A stretch of DNA of 7,825 nucleotides. Source: an uncultured Lachnospiraceae bacterium (GTDB taxonomy: Bacteria > Bacillota > Clostridia > Lachnospirales > Lachnospiraceae). The notes beneath the pieces were generated by a model. The model saw only the letters and a list, made by a program, of their open reading frames with translations, was not told the DNA's origin and made no database searches. Each line of letters opens with the position of its first letter. The first letter of the stretch is position 1. Positions 1 to 6,119 of this stretch are shown in pieces. The stretch spans positions 1 to 7,825 of the forward strand of contig CALZHV010000095.1 in NCBI GenBank assembly GCA_945787485.1. The letters are read 5' to 3'. The position numbers and the translations under genes were made by a program.

Positions 1-9
1 TTTTTTTGT

Positions 10-15
10 TAGAAT
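10..15 (+). promoter_or_regulatory. Possible -10 element of the rpmB promoter
   Basis: TAGAAT differs from the consensus TATAAT at one position and lies about 50 bases upstream of the rpmB start codon, which would give a 5' leader of roughly 45 bases. The matching -35 hexamer would fall outside the left edge of the window, so only half of the promoter can be judged. The run of seven T at 1-7 could instead be the tail of an upstream terminator. This is a weak call. Confidence 0.3.
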
Positions 16-27
16 ATGTACGTTGCA

Positions 28-39
28 AACCTACGGGTT
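28..39 (+). other. Small RNA hairpin with UACG tetraloop in the rpmB leader
   Basis: AACC (28-31) and GGTT (36-39) pair perfectly around TACG (32-35). In RNA this is a C(UACG)G loop, a member of the UNCG class, which is known to be unusually stable. The stem is only four base pairs and cannot be extended by pairing A27 with A40. It ends 12 bases before the ribosome binding site, so it does not cover it. It may be a real 5' leader structure or chance. Confidence 0.3.
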
Positions 40-51
40 AATAGAAGTATC

Positions 52-60
52 AAGGAGGTG
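52..60 (+). promoter_or_regulatory. Ribosome binding site that fixes the rpmB GTG start
   Basis: AAGGAGGTG is a near-perfect Shine-Dalgarno sequence, six bases before the GTG at 67. An ATG at 16 is in the same frame but has no such site before it and would add 17 residues that no L28 protein carries, so the GTG is the start. Confidence 0.9.
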
Positions 61-66
61 CTAACA

Positions 67-252
67 GTGGCAAAGTGTAGTATTTGTGATAAAGGTGCTC
101 ATTTCGGTAACAATGTGAGCCATTCTCATAGAAGATCAAACAGAATGTGGAAGTCAAACATTAAGTCTGTAAAGGCAGTTGTAGATGGAACTCCTAAGAA
201 GATTTATGTTTGTACATCATGCTTAAAATCAGGAAAAGTTGAGCGTGCATAA
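67..252 (+). CDS. rpmB: 50S ribosomal protein L28 (bL28), zinc-binding form
   Basis: Structural protein of the large ribosomal subunit. The product is 61 residues, a normal length for Firmicutes L28. It begins MAKCSICDKGAHFGNNVSHS and carries the family's NxVSHSxRRSNRxWKxN core at about residues 16-31. Two CxxC pairs (Cys4/Cys7 and Cys49/Cys52) make this the zinc-binding form of L28. By family knowledge, some bacteria also encode a cysteine-free paralogue used when zinc is scarce; no second copy is seen here. The GTG start is set by the ribosome binding site at 52-60. The gene appears to be monocistronic: a terminator begins 12 bases after its stop codon, and the next gene converges on it from the other strand. 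The identification is secure. Confidence 0.97.
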   Translation: MAKCSICDKGAHFGNNVSHSHRRSNRMWKSNIKSVKAVVDGTPKKIYVCTSCLKSGKVERA

Positions 253-264
253 TTTTGTTAGTAT

Positions 265-290
265 AAAAAACCGGCTGTTGCCGGTTTTTT
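265..290. terminator. Bidirectional intrinsic terminator between rpmB and tex
   Basis: A perfect 10-base-pair inverted repeat (AAAAAACCGG at 265-274, CCGGTTTTTT at 281-290) is extended by a C275-G280 pair, leaving a TGTT loop. The GC core is flanked by A6 on the left and T6 on the right, so transcripts from either direction end in a U-tract. It lies 12 bases after the rpmB stop and 27 bases after the end of tex, and can therefore terminate both convergent transcripts. Confidence 0.93.
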
Positions 291-317
291 ATTTCTTACT
301 AATTATTAATATTTTAA

Positions 318-2459
318 TTATTTTATCATAGACAGCTGTATTCTCTTCTTCTCAAGGTCAACCCCCAATACTACAACATCTACAATATCTCCGACTGATA
401 CAACCTCCAGCGGATGTTTTATAAATTTGTTTGTCATTTTGGAAATATGAACCAAACCGTCCTGATGAACACCTATATCTACAAATGCACCAAAATCAAT
501 AACATTTCTTACTGTACCCTTTAATTCCATTCCTTCCTTAAGGTCTTTCATTTCAAGTACATCGCTTCTCAAAATAGGCTTTTGCATTTCATCTCTTGGA
601 TCTCTTCCCGGTTTTTCAAGCTCTTTTAATATATCTTTTAAAGTCGGCTCACCAATTCCAATTTCAGATGCCATACCTTTAATGTCACTAACCTTTGCCA
701 AAATGCCTTTTAATCCACCGTTTCTTATTTGTTCTTCACCAATCTCAAGCTTGTCCATTAATTTTTTTGTCGCTTCATAGCTTTCAGGATGTACACTTGT
801 AGCATCCAAAATCTCATCTCCTCCGGATATCTTAAGAAAACCGGCGCATTGTTCAAATGCCTTCGGTCCGAGCTTAGGCACCTTTAAAAGTTCTTTTCTG
901 TTCTTAAACTTACCGTTTTCTTCTCTGAAAGAAACTATATTTTTGGCAAGAGTTTTGTTAATTCCTGAGATATATCCGAGTAATGATGCAGATGCTGTAT
1001 TCAAATCCACTCCTACACTGTTAACACAATCTTCAACAACTGCAGTAAGAGCATTATCAAGATTTTTCTGATTCATATCATGCTGATACTGACCTACACC
1101 TATTGATTTCGGATCTATCTTTACAAGCTCCGCAAGCGGATCCTGTATTCTTCTTGCAATTGAAGCTGCACTTCGCTGCCCTACGTCAAAATTAGGAAAC
1201 TCTTCAGTAGCCAGTTTACTTGCAGAATACACTGATGCCCCCGCCTCATTTACAATTACATATTTAACGTCTTTATCAATTTCCTTTAACAAATCAACTA
1301 TAACCATCTCTGATTCTCTGCTGGCAGTTCCGTTGCCAACGGAAATAAGAGAAATATCATATTTGTCAATTAATTTCTTTAATATTTCTTTTGACTCTGC
1401 AACTTTATTTTGTGGAGCTGTAGGATAAATAACAACCGTATCAAGCACTTTTCCGGTTACATCTACAACAGCAAGCTTACAACCTGTTCTAAATGCTGGA
1501 TCCCAACCCAGAACAGTTTTTCCTGCTACAGGAGGTTGCATCAACAACTGATGAAGATTTTTTCCAAATACTGAAATAGCACTTTCTTCTGCTTTTTCAG
1601 TAAGTTCATTTCTTATTTCTCTTTCAATTGCAGGTGCAATTAATCTTTCATAACTGTCTTTAATTGCTTTAATAAGATATGAAGCCGAATCATAATTATC
1701 TTTTTTAACAATTTTCTTTGTGAGGTATCTTATTATTTCTTCTTCAGGTGCAATAATCTTTACTGTAAGAACTTTCTCGTTCTCACCTCTGTTTATGGCA
1801 AGAATACGATAACCTGCGATTTTAGAAACAGCTTCTTCAAAATCATAATACATTTCATAGACAGATTTTTCATCCGGATTTTTAGCAACTGATTTAACAA
1901 ATCCCTTTTCTTTTGTCATTATTCTTAATTTAGTTCTAAATTCCGCTTCATCTGCAAATATTTCAGCTATAATGTCAAGAGCACCTGATATAGCATCATC
2001 TGCTGATAACACCTCTTTTTCCTCTGATATATATTTTTTGGCTTCTTCTAAAACATTTATGTCTTCTTTTTGAGGATAAATAGCCTCAGCAAAAGGCTGT
2101 AACCCTTTTTCTTTAGCTATTGTTGCTTTTGTTCTCCTCTTTGGTTTATATGGCCTGTATAAATCTTCTACTGCAACAAGTGTCATTGCATTTTCAATAG
2201 CATTTTTTAATTCTTCCGTCAGCTTACCCTGTTCCTCAATTGTTGAAATGACCTGTTTTTTCTTTTCATCAAGATTTCTCAAATATGTAAGTCTTTCATC
2301 AAGATATCTTAATTGTTCATCATTTAATGAACCTGTCACTTCTTTTCTGTATCTGGAAATAAAAGGTATTGTATTTCCTTCATCAATCAAATCAATAGTT
2401 TTTTCAACCTGCCATTTTTTAATATTAAGTTCATCAGCAATAATTGTAATTATATCCAT
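318..2459 (-). CDS. tex: Tex family S1 RNA-binding transcription accessory protein
   Basis: Tex is a cytoplasmic nucleic-acid-binding protein. In species where it has been studied it affects toxin gene expression or stress tolerance; its precise molecular role is not settled. The 713-residue product matches the usual family length. Visible domains in order are: the Tex N-terminal helical region (about 1-200, starting with the typical ADELNI and GNTIPFISRYRKE motifs); a YqgF/RNase H-like fold (about 316-440, GWDPAFRTGCKLAVVD); the GQYQHDMNQ motif (456-464); tandem helix-hairpin-helix segments (about 484-550, with GYISGINKTLAKNIV and VPKLGPKAFEQCAGF); and a C-terminal S1 domain (about 644-711, GAFVDIGVHQDGLVHIS). 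The ATG at 2459 follows AGGAG with a five-base gap. It is the last gene of the desulfurase-thiI group, 19 bases after the unassigned ORF, and runs to the shared terminator. The protein appears intact. Confidence 0.96.
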   Translation of the reverse strand: MDIITIIADELNIKKWQVEKTIDLIDEGNTIPFISRYRKEVTGSLNDEQLRYLDERLTYLRNLDEKKKQVISTIEEQGKLTEELKNAIENAMTLVAVEDLYRPYKPKRRTKATIAKEKGLQPFAEAIYPQKEDINVLEEAKKYISEEKEVLSADDAISGALDIIAEIFADEAEFRTKLRIMTKEKGFVKSVAKNPDEKSVYEMYYDFEEAVSKIAGYRILAINRGENEKVLTVKIIAPEEEIIRYLTKKIVKKDNYDSASYLIKAIKDSYERLIAPAIEREIRNELTEKAEESAISVFGKNLHQLLMQPPVAGKTVLGWDPAFRTGCKLAVVDVTGKVLDTVVIYPTAPQNKVAESKEILKKLIDKYDISLISVGNGTASRESEMVIVDLLKEIDKDVKYVIVNEAGASVYSASKLATEEFPNFDVGQRSAASIARRIQDPLAELVKIDPKSIGVGQYQHDMNQKNLDNALTAVVEDCVNSVGVDLNTASASLLGYISGINKTLAKNIVSFREENGKFKNRKELLKVPKLGPKAFEQCAGFLKISGGDEILDATSVHPESYEATKKLMDKLEIGEEQIRNGGLKGILAKVSDIKGMASEIGIGEPTLKDILKELEKPGRDPRDEMQKPILRSDVLEMKDLKEGMELKGTVRNVIDFGAFVDIGVHQDGLVHISKMTNKFIKHPLEVVSVGDIVDVVVLGVDLEKKRIQLSMIK

Positions 2460-2478
2460 CGTATCTCCTATTGGTAAG

Positions 2479-2862
2479 TTATAATATATCCATACCCTTT
2501 AATTCTATATTTTCATAATCAGTCATATAATTTGGATTTTTTCGCATGTCTATTAATTCTTTAAATGCCTCAATTACCATTCTTTCTTTAAGGCAATCAA
2601 CCGGATTTTTCCCTAAATCATGATATAGATTATATTTATTCATTTGGCTGAAATATAAATCAATAAGCGAAATATCCCCGCATTTTGCATTTCCTCTTAA
2701 TGATTTATTTTGTACAAAATAATTAAACTCTTCAATAAGTTCATCATCATTATACATTCCCTGCCAAATATCTTCTGCAAATTGCTCATCTTCACCGATA
2801 AGCTTAACTAATGCTTTAACATTTTCATATGTTTTTATTCTTCCGGCATTATAAATAATCAT
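2479..2862 (-). CDS. Conserved-looking hypothetical protein between thiI and tex
   Basis: I do not recognise this 127-residue protein. It begins MIIYNAGRIKTYENVKAL. It has no signal peptide and no membrane segment, and looks like a small soluble, largely helical cytoplasmic protein. It is acidic (about 23 Asp/Glu against 15 Lys/Arg), most strongly at residues 24-45 (GEDEQFAEDIW, NDDELIEEF). Its cysteines, Cys61 and Cys90, form no metal-binding pair. The start is the ATG at 2862, eight bases after GGAGG. A TTG five codons further upstream overlaps that ribosome binding site and cannot be the start. It lies 62 bases after thiI and 19 bases before tex on the same strand with no terminator between, so it is very likely co-transcribed with both. 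Codon use and base composition match the neighbours. It is real on the basis of its ribosome binding site, length and operon position; the function is unknown. Confidence 0.85.
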   Translation of the reverse strand: MIIYNAGRIKTYENVKALVKLIGEDEQFAEDIWQGMYNDDELIEEFNYFVQNKSLRGNAKCGDISLIDLYFSQMNKYNLYHDLGKNPVDCLKERMVIEAFKELIDMRKNPNYMTDYENIELKGMDIL

Positions 2863-2870
2863 CAGACACG

Positions 2871-2875
2871 CCTCC
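2871..2875 (-). promoter_or_regulatory. Ribosome binding site fixing the start of the 127-aa ORF
   Basis: Read on the minus strand this is GGAGG, eight bases before the ATG at 2862. The longer reading frame that opens at TTG 2877 would begin inside this site, which rules it out as the start. Confidence 0.85.
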
Positions 2876-2924
2876 AATCACATATCATATCCAAAATCAT
2901 TATACTTCTTTATGTTTACAGTTG

Positions 2925-4106
2925 TTATTTACAATATACTACTTCTATTGTATTCATAGCTGTTTCATACAATTCTTCAATTTTTCCTTCCAAAGCTTTT
3001 TCAGATTTTTCAATATTTTCAAGCTTAGGTCTTGTTACAGGATGTTTAGCAACAAATGTTGTACAACAATCCTCATATGGTAGTATTGATGTTTCGTAAG
3101 TATCTATTTTTTGTGATATATCAATAATTTCCTGCTTGTCAAGACCGATACAAGGTCTGAAAACCGGAACTTTATCACATGCTCTGTCGATAACACACAA
3201 GCTCTGTGATGTCTGACTTGAAACCTGTCCAATACTTTCTCCTGTAATTATGCATTGGCAATCATTTTGTAATGCCAAATCCTGTGCCATTTTATACATA
3301 ACACGTTTCATAATAATTGTAAGCTCATCATGAGGACAATTATCATAAATTGCAAGCTGTACATCCGTAAAGTTTACAATATGCAATTTAATTGGTCCTG
3401 CATATTGAGAAACAAGTCTTGCCAAATCACAAACCTTTTGTTTTGCACGCTCACTTGTATAAGGAGGGGCATGGAAATAAACCGCTTCGATTTCAACACC
3501 TCTTTTGGCAATCATGTATGCAGCAACAGGACTGTCTATTCCTCCTGATAACAAAACCATTCCTTTACCATTTGTACCGACAGGAAGTCCGCCCGGACCG
3601 GGTATTATTTTTGAATATACATACGCAACATTTCTTACTTCGATATTAATAACAACTTCAGGCTTGTGAACATCAACCTTCATATCAGGAAATTTCTCGA
3701 TAATTGCAGCACCTATGTCGCAATTTATCTCCATGGAATTTTTAGGATATGTTTTGTCGTTTCTTCTGGCATGAACTTTAAATGTAAAGTTCTTATCCGT
3801 ATACTCATTATCAACGTAATCTACTACTTCTTCGGCAAAATTATCAAATGTTGTATCTTCTATTACCTTTACAGGGCATATTCCAACTACACCGAAAACT
3901 GTCTGAAGAACATTAATTACTTCATCATAATCATAATCAGAAAATGCTTCTACAAATATACGTCCATATTCTCTTCTTACCTCGAAACGTCCTAAAGGTC
4001 TGAGTCTTGAACGCATCCTTTTGCACATTACTTCCTCAAAAACATATCTGTTTTTACCTTTTGTTCCTATTTCAGCATATTTTATTAAAAAAACTTTGTA
4101 GTCCAT
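2925..4106 (-). CDS. thiI: tRNA 4-thiouridine synthase ThiI (tRNA sulfurtransferase)
   Basis: ThiI adenylates uridine 8 of tRNA and replaces its oxygen with sulfur to give 4-thiouridine; in some bacteria it also helps make the thiamine thiazole. The 393-residue product has the N-terminal ferredoxin-like and THUMP regions (about 1-165). The ATP-binding PP-loop domain follows, with SGGIDSPVA at 187-195. Further family motifs are FHAPPYTSERA (211-221), ITGESIGQVSSQT (287-299), and PYEDCCTTFVAKHPVTRP near the end, where Cys347/Cys348 lie in the region of the conserved catalytic-domain cysteine. The protein stops after the PP-loop domain: the C-terminal rhodanese domain of E. coli ThiI is absent, as in Bacillus. 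The ATG at 4106 follows AGGAG with a six-base gap. The cysteine desulfurase ends 12 bases upstream, which fits direct sulfur delivery to ThiI as shown for B. subtilis NifZ-ThiI. The identification is secure; the thiamine role is uncertain for this form. Confidence 0.97.
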   Translation of the reverse strand: MDYKVFLIKYAEIGTKGKNRYVFEEVMCKRMRSRLRPLGRFEVRREYGRIFVEAFSDYDYDEVINVLQTVFGVVGICPVKVIEDTTFDNFAEEVVDYVDNEYTDKNFTFKVHARRNDKTYPKNSMEINCDIGAAIIEKFPDMKVDVHKPEVVINIEVRNVAYVYSKIIPGPGGLPVGTNGKGMVLLSGGIDSPVAAYMIAKRGVEIEAVYFHAPPYTSERAKQKVCDLARLVSQYAGPIKLHIVNFTDVQLAIYDNCPHDELTIIMKRVMYKMAQDLALQNDCQCIITGESIGQVSSQTSQSLCVIDRACDKVPVFRPCIGLDKQEIIDISQKIDTYETSILPYEDCCTTFVAKHPVTRPKLENIEKSEKALEGKIEELYETAMNTIEVVYCK

Positions 4107-4118
4107 ACAAATCTCCTT

Positions 4119-5261
4119 TTATTTTCTGACATATCTTCTTAATTTAGGTACAAGTTCATTAATAACATCTATTGCATAATCAACCTGTTCCATTGTATTT
4201 GTATCACTAAAGCTGAATCTTAATGTAGACTCAAGCTTTTCTTTATCTAATTTCATTGCCTTAAGGACATTACTTACATGTGGTTTATTTGAAGAACATG
4301 CAGAGCCTGCGGAAACATATATTTTTCTTTCTTCTAAGGCATGAAGCATAACTTCACTTCGTATTCCAACGAAGCTTACACTTGCAATATGCGGTGCATC
4401 TCCTGAATTATTATAGACATTTTCAATCTTTGATACTCTTTCGATAAAAGAGTCTTTTAATGATTTTACATAATCCATCTTTTTTTCATTGTCTTTATAA
4501 ATAAGTTCTGCAGCAAGTCCCATTCCAGCTATCCCCGGAACATTTTCGGTTCCGGAACGCATTAAGTGTTGCTGTCCGCCACCATATATTATAGGTCTTA
4601 TTAACAGCTTATCTCTTATATAAAGTGCACCTGAGCCTTTAGGTCCATGAATTTTATGTCCGCTTATGCTTATTAAATCTGCTTTGCAATTATTTGGAGA
4701 TATCTTCATTTTACCAAATGCCTGAACAGCATCTATATGATAATAGATATCTTTGTTAAATGCTTTTATTATTTTTCCTATTTCTTCGACAGGCTGTATT
4801 GTGCCAATTTCATTATTTACATACATAGTTGAAACTATAATTGTGTCCTCTCTTAATGCATTTTTTAATGCTTCAAGATCAATATATCCTTTGTTATCAG
4901 TTCCTATATATGTAATTTCAAAACCTTCTTTAGACAAAAATTCAGTAGTTGCACTTACTGATGCATGCTCTATTGCCGTTGTAATAATATGTTTTCCGTA
5001 TCGTCTTCTTGCAAGTGCACTTCCAATAATAGCAAGATTATTTGATTCTGTTCCGCCTGATGTAAATACAATCTCTTTTTCAGAACATTTTAGTTCCTTT
5101 GCAATACGTTTTGTTGCTTCTTTTATATATTTTTCTGCATCAACGCCCTTCATATGTAATGAAGACGGATTTCCAAAATCCAAATCCATTAATTTGAACA
5201 TCAATTCTTTTACTTTTGGATTGACAGCGGTTGTTGCTGCATTATCAAAATATGCTTCCAT
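4119..5261 (-). CDS. Cysteine desulfurase (NifS/IscS family), probable ThiI sulfur donor
   Basis: This PLP enzyme removes sulfur from L-cysteine, giving alanine and an enzyme-bound persulfide. The 380-residue product has the full family pattern: YFDNAATT at 4-11, the SGGTESNN motif at 68-75, His99 in the EHAS motif, Asp177 and Gln180 (HIDAVQ), the PLP-binding Lys203 in SGHKIHGPKG, RSGTENVP at 235-242, and the catalytic Cys322 in SAGSACSS. The short C-terminus and the location directly before thiI suggest the equivalent of B. subtilis NifZ, a desulfurase dedicated to ThiI, and not the iron-sulfur cluster IscS/SufS; this assignment is inferred from context. No iscU-like gene is adjacent. It appears to be the first gene of a four-gene group with thiI, the 127-aa ORF and tex. 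The ATG at 5261 has an unusual ribosome binding site: GAAAGG lies 11 bases upstream, which is longer than normal. Confidence 0.95.
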   Translation of the reverse strand: MEAYFDNAATTAVNPKVKELMFKLMDLDFGNPSSLHMKGVDAEKYIKEATKRIAKELKCSEKEIVFTSGGTESNNLAIIGSALARRRYGKHIITTAIEHASVSATTEFLSKEGFEITYIGTDNKGYIDLEALKNALREDTIIVSTMYVNNEIGTIQPVEEIGKIIKAFNKDIYYHIDAVQAFGKMKISPNNCKADLISISGHKIHGPKGSGALYIRDKLLIRPIIYGGGQQHLMRSGTENVPGIAGMGLAAELIYKDNEKKMDYVKSLKDSFIERVSKIENVYNNSGDAPHIASVSFVGIRSEVMLHALEERKIYVSAGSACSSNKPHVSNVLKAMKLDKEKLESTLRFSFSDTNTMEQVDYAIDVINELVPKLRRYVRK

Positions 5262-5299
5262 ATTATTTTAAACCTTTCATAAAATATATACCTTACAAT

Positions 5300-5326
5300 C
5301 TTATATTTATTAACATGAAAAATCAA
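5300..5326 (-). promoter_or_regulatory. Candidate promoter of the desulfurase-thiI-ORF-tex operon
   Basis: On the minus strand TTGATT (5326-5321) and TATAAG (5305-5300) resemble -35 and -10 elements, but the 15-base spacer is short. TTGCTT (5330-5325) with a 19-base spacer is an alternative. Some promoter is expected here because the preceding terminator separates this group from rsmE. The exact hexamers are uncertain, and the region is AT-rich enough for chance matches. Confidence 0.35.
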
Positions 5327-5328
5327 GC

Positions 5329-5375
5329 AAAAATACCATATTGTCGATTTCAAAACCGAAAATATGGTATTTTTT
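5329..5375. terminator. Long inverted repeat with T-tract: terminator of prmA-CAP-rsmE transcript
   Basis: Fourteen bases at 5329-5342 (AAAAATACCATATT) pair perfectly with 5361-5374. After one G/A mismatch, TCG (5344-5346) pairs with CGA (5357-5359), leaving a ten-base loop. Read on the minus strand, the structure begins within ten bases of the rsmE stop codon and ends in TATTTTTGCTTGATTTTT, as expected for an intrinsic terminator. The stem has few GC pairs, so it could be leaky. It is symmetric and could also stop plus-strand antisense transcripts. Confidence 0.8.
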
Positions 5376-5380
5376 GTTAA

Positions 5381-6118
5381 TTATTCTTCAATTTCAAACA
5401 TGATAATTGATATAACTGCCAAGCCTGCAGTTTCAGTCCTAAGAATTCTATTTCCGAGTGTGATGCATTTAAAATTATTTTCTATTGCGAAATCAATTTC
5501 TTCTTTGGCAAATCCACCTTCAGGTCCTATAAATATTCCTACAGCATTATTTCCCTTTACTGATTTAATAACACTTCTTGAATATTTTATTCCTTCGGCC
5601 TCCTCATACGGAATAATTGACATGTCAGTCTGTTCGCACGCATATTTTACAGCTTGCTTAAATGTCATAAATTCCTTTACTTCAGGTATTATTCCTCTGC
5701 CTGATTGCTTTGCTGCGGACATTGCAATTGAATTGTATCTTTGAAGCTTTTTTTCAACCTTCTTTGGCTCAATTTTAACAACCGTTCTGCTTGTCATTAC
5801 AGGAACTATTTGATAAACGCCAAGCTCAACAGCTTTTTGAATAATGAATTCCATCTTGTCTGACTTTGGCATACCTTGAAATAAGATAATACGGGTAGGT
5901 AATTCAGACGCATTTGCGTTGTAGTCTGTGATTTTTGCTGTTACAGTGTTACCGATGCTTTCTATATTACATATATAGTCTACACCATTACCATCACTAA
6001 TTACTATCTCATCACCTGTTTTCAAACGCAAAACATTCTTTATATGATTAACATCCTCTCCGGTTATCTCAATCAAATCACATAAACCGGAACATCCTTC
6101 AACATAAAATCTGTGCAT
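5381..6118 (-). CDS. rsmE: 16S rRNA (uracil(1498)-N(3))-methyltransferase RsmE
   Basis: RsmE uses S-adenosylmethionine to methylate N3 of U1498 in 16S rRNA, near the decoding centre of the 30S subunit. The 245-residue product has an N-terminal PUA-like RNA-binding region (about 1-72, MHRFYVEG and HIKNVLRLKTGDE). The SPOUT/trefoil-knot catalytic domain follows, with KSDKMEFIIQKAVELGV (85-101), SAAKQSGR (134-141), FIGPEGGF (196-203) and the knot motif LGNRILRTETA (221-231). The ATG at 6118 is chosen because MHRFYVEG is the standard family N-terminus and GAAAAGG lies eight bases upstream. An in-frame ATG at 6154 would add 12 residues from within the CAP gene and has no good ribosome binding site. 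The start lies one base after the CAP stop codon (TAA-T-ATG), which suggests translational coupling. A terminator follows immediately. The identification is secure. Confidence 0.96.
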   Translation of the reverse strand: MHRFYVEGCSGLCDLIEITGEDVNHIKNVLRLKTGDEIVISDGNGVDYICNIESIGNTVTAKITDYNANASELPTRIILFQGMPKSDKMEFIIQKAVELGVYQIVPVMTSRTVVKIEPKKVEKKLQRYNSIAMSAAKQSGRGIIPEVKEFMTFKQAVKYACEQTDMSIIPYEEAEGIKYSRSVIKSVKGNNAVGIFIGPEGGFAKEEIDFAIENNFKCITLGNRILRTETAGLAVISIIMFEIEE

Positions 6119-6119
6119 A

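Noticed and set aside
16..66. N-terminal extension of rpmB from the ATG at 16
   Set aside because: No ribosome binding site precedes it, the extension includes the real ribosome binding site at 52-60, and L28 proteins start at MAKC.
2248..2484. 78-residue plus-strand reading frame opposite the start of tex
   Set aside because: It is antisense to the conserved Tex N-terminus and has no family resemblance.
2863..2924. Possible terminator or promoter in the 62-base gap between thiI and the 127-aa ORF
   Set aside because: No GC-rich hairpin with a T-tract and no convincing -35/-10 pair could be found, so the genes were treated as one operon.
3330..3995. Three plus-strand reading frames of 72-109 residues
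   Set aside because: All are antisense to thiI, lack convincing ribosome binding sites and overlap one another; low-complexity composition reflects the opposite strand.
4753..5271. 172-residue plus-strand reading frame
   Set aside because: It lies wholly opposite the well-conserved cysteine desulfurase and has no recognisable product; it is a shadow frame of AT-rich coding DNA.
5364..5744. 126-residue plus-strand reading frame
   Set aside because: It is antisense to rsmE and begins inside the terminator; the rsmE motifs on the other strand are unambiguous.
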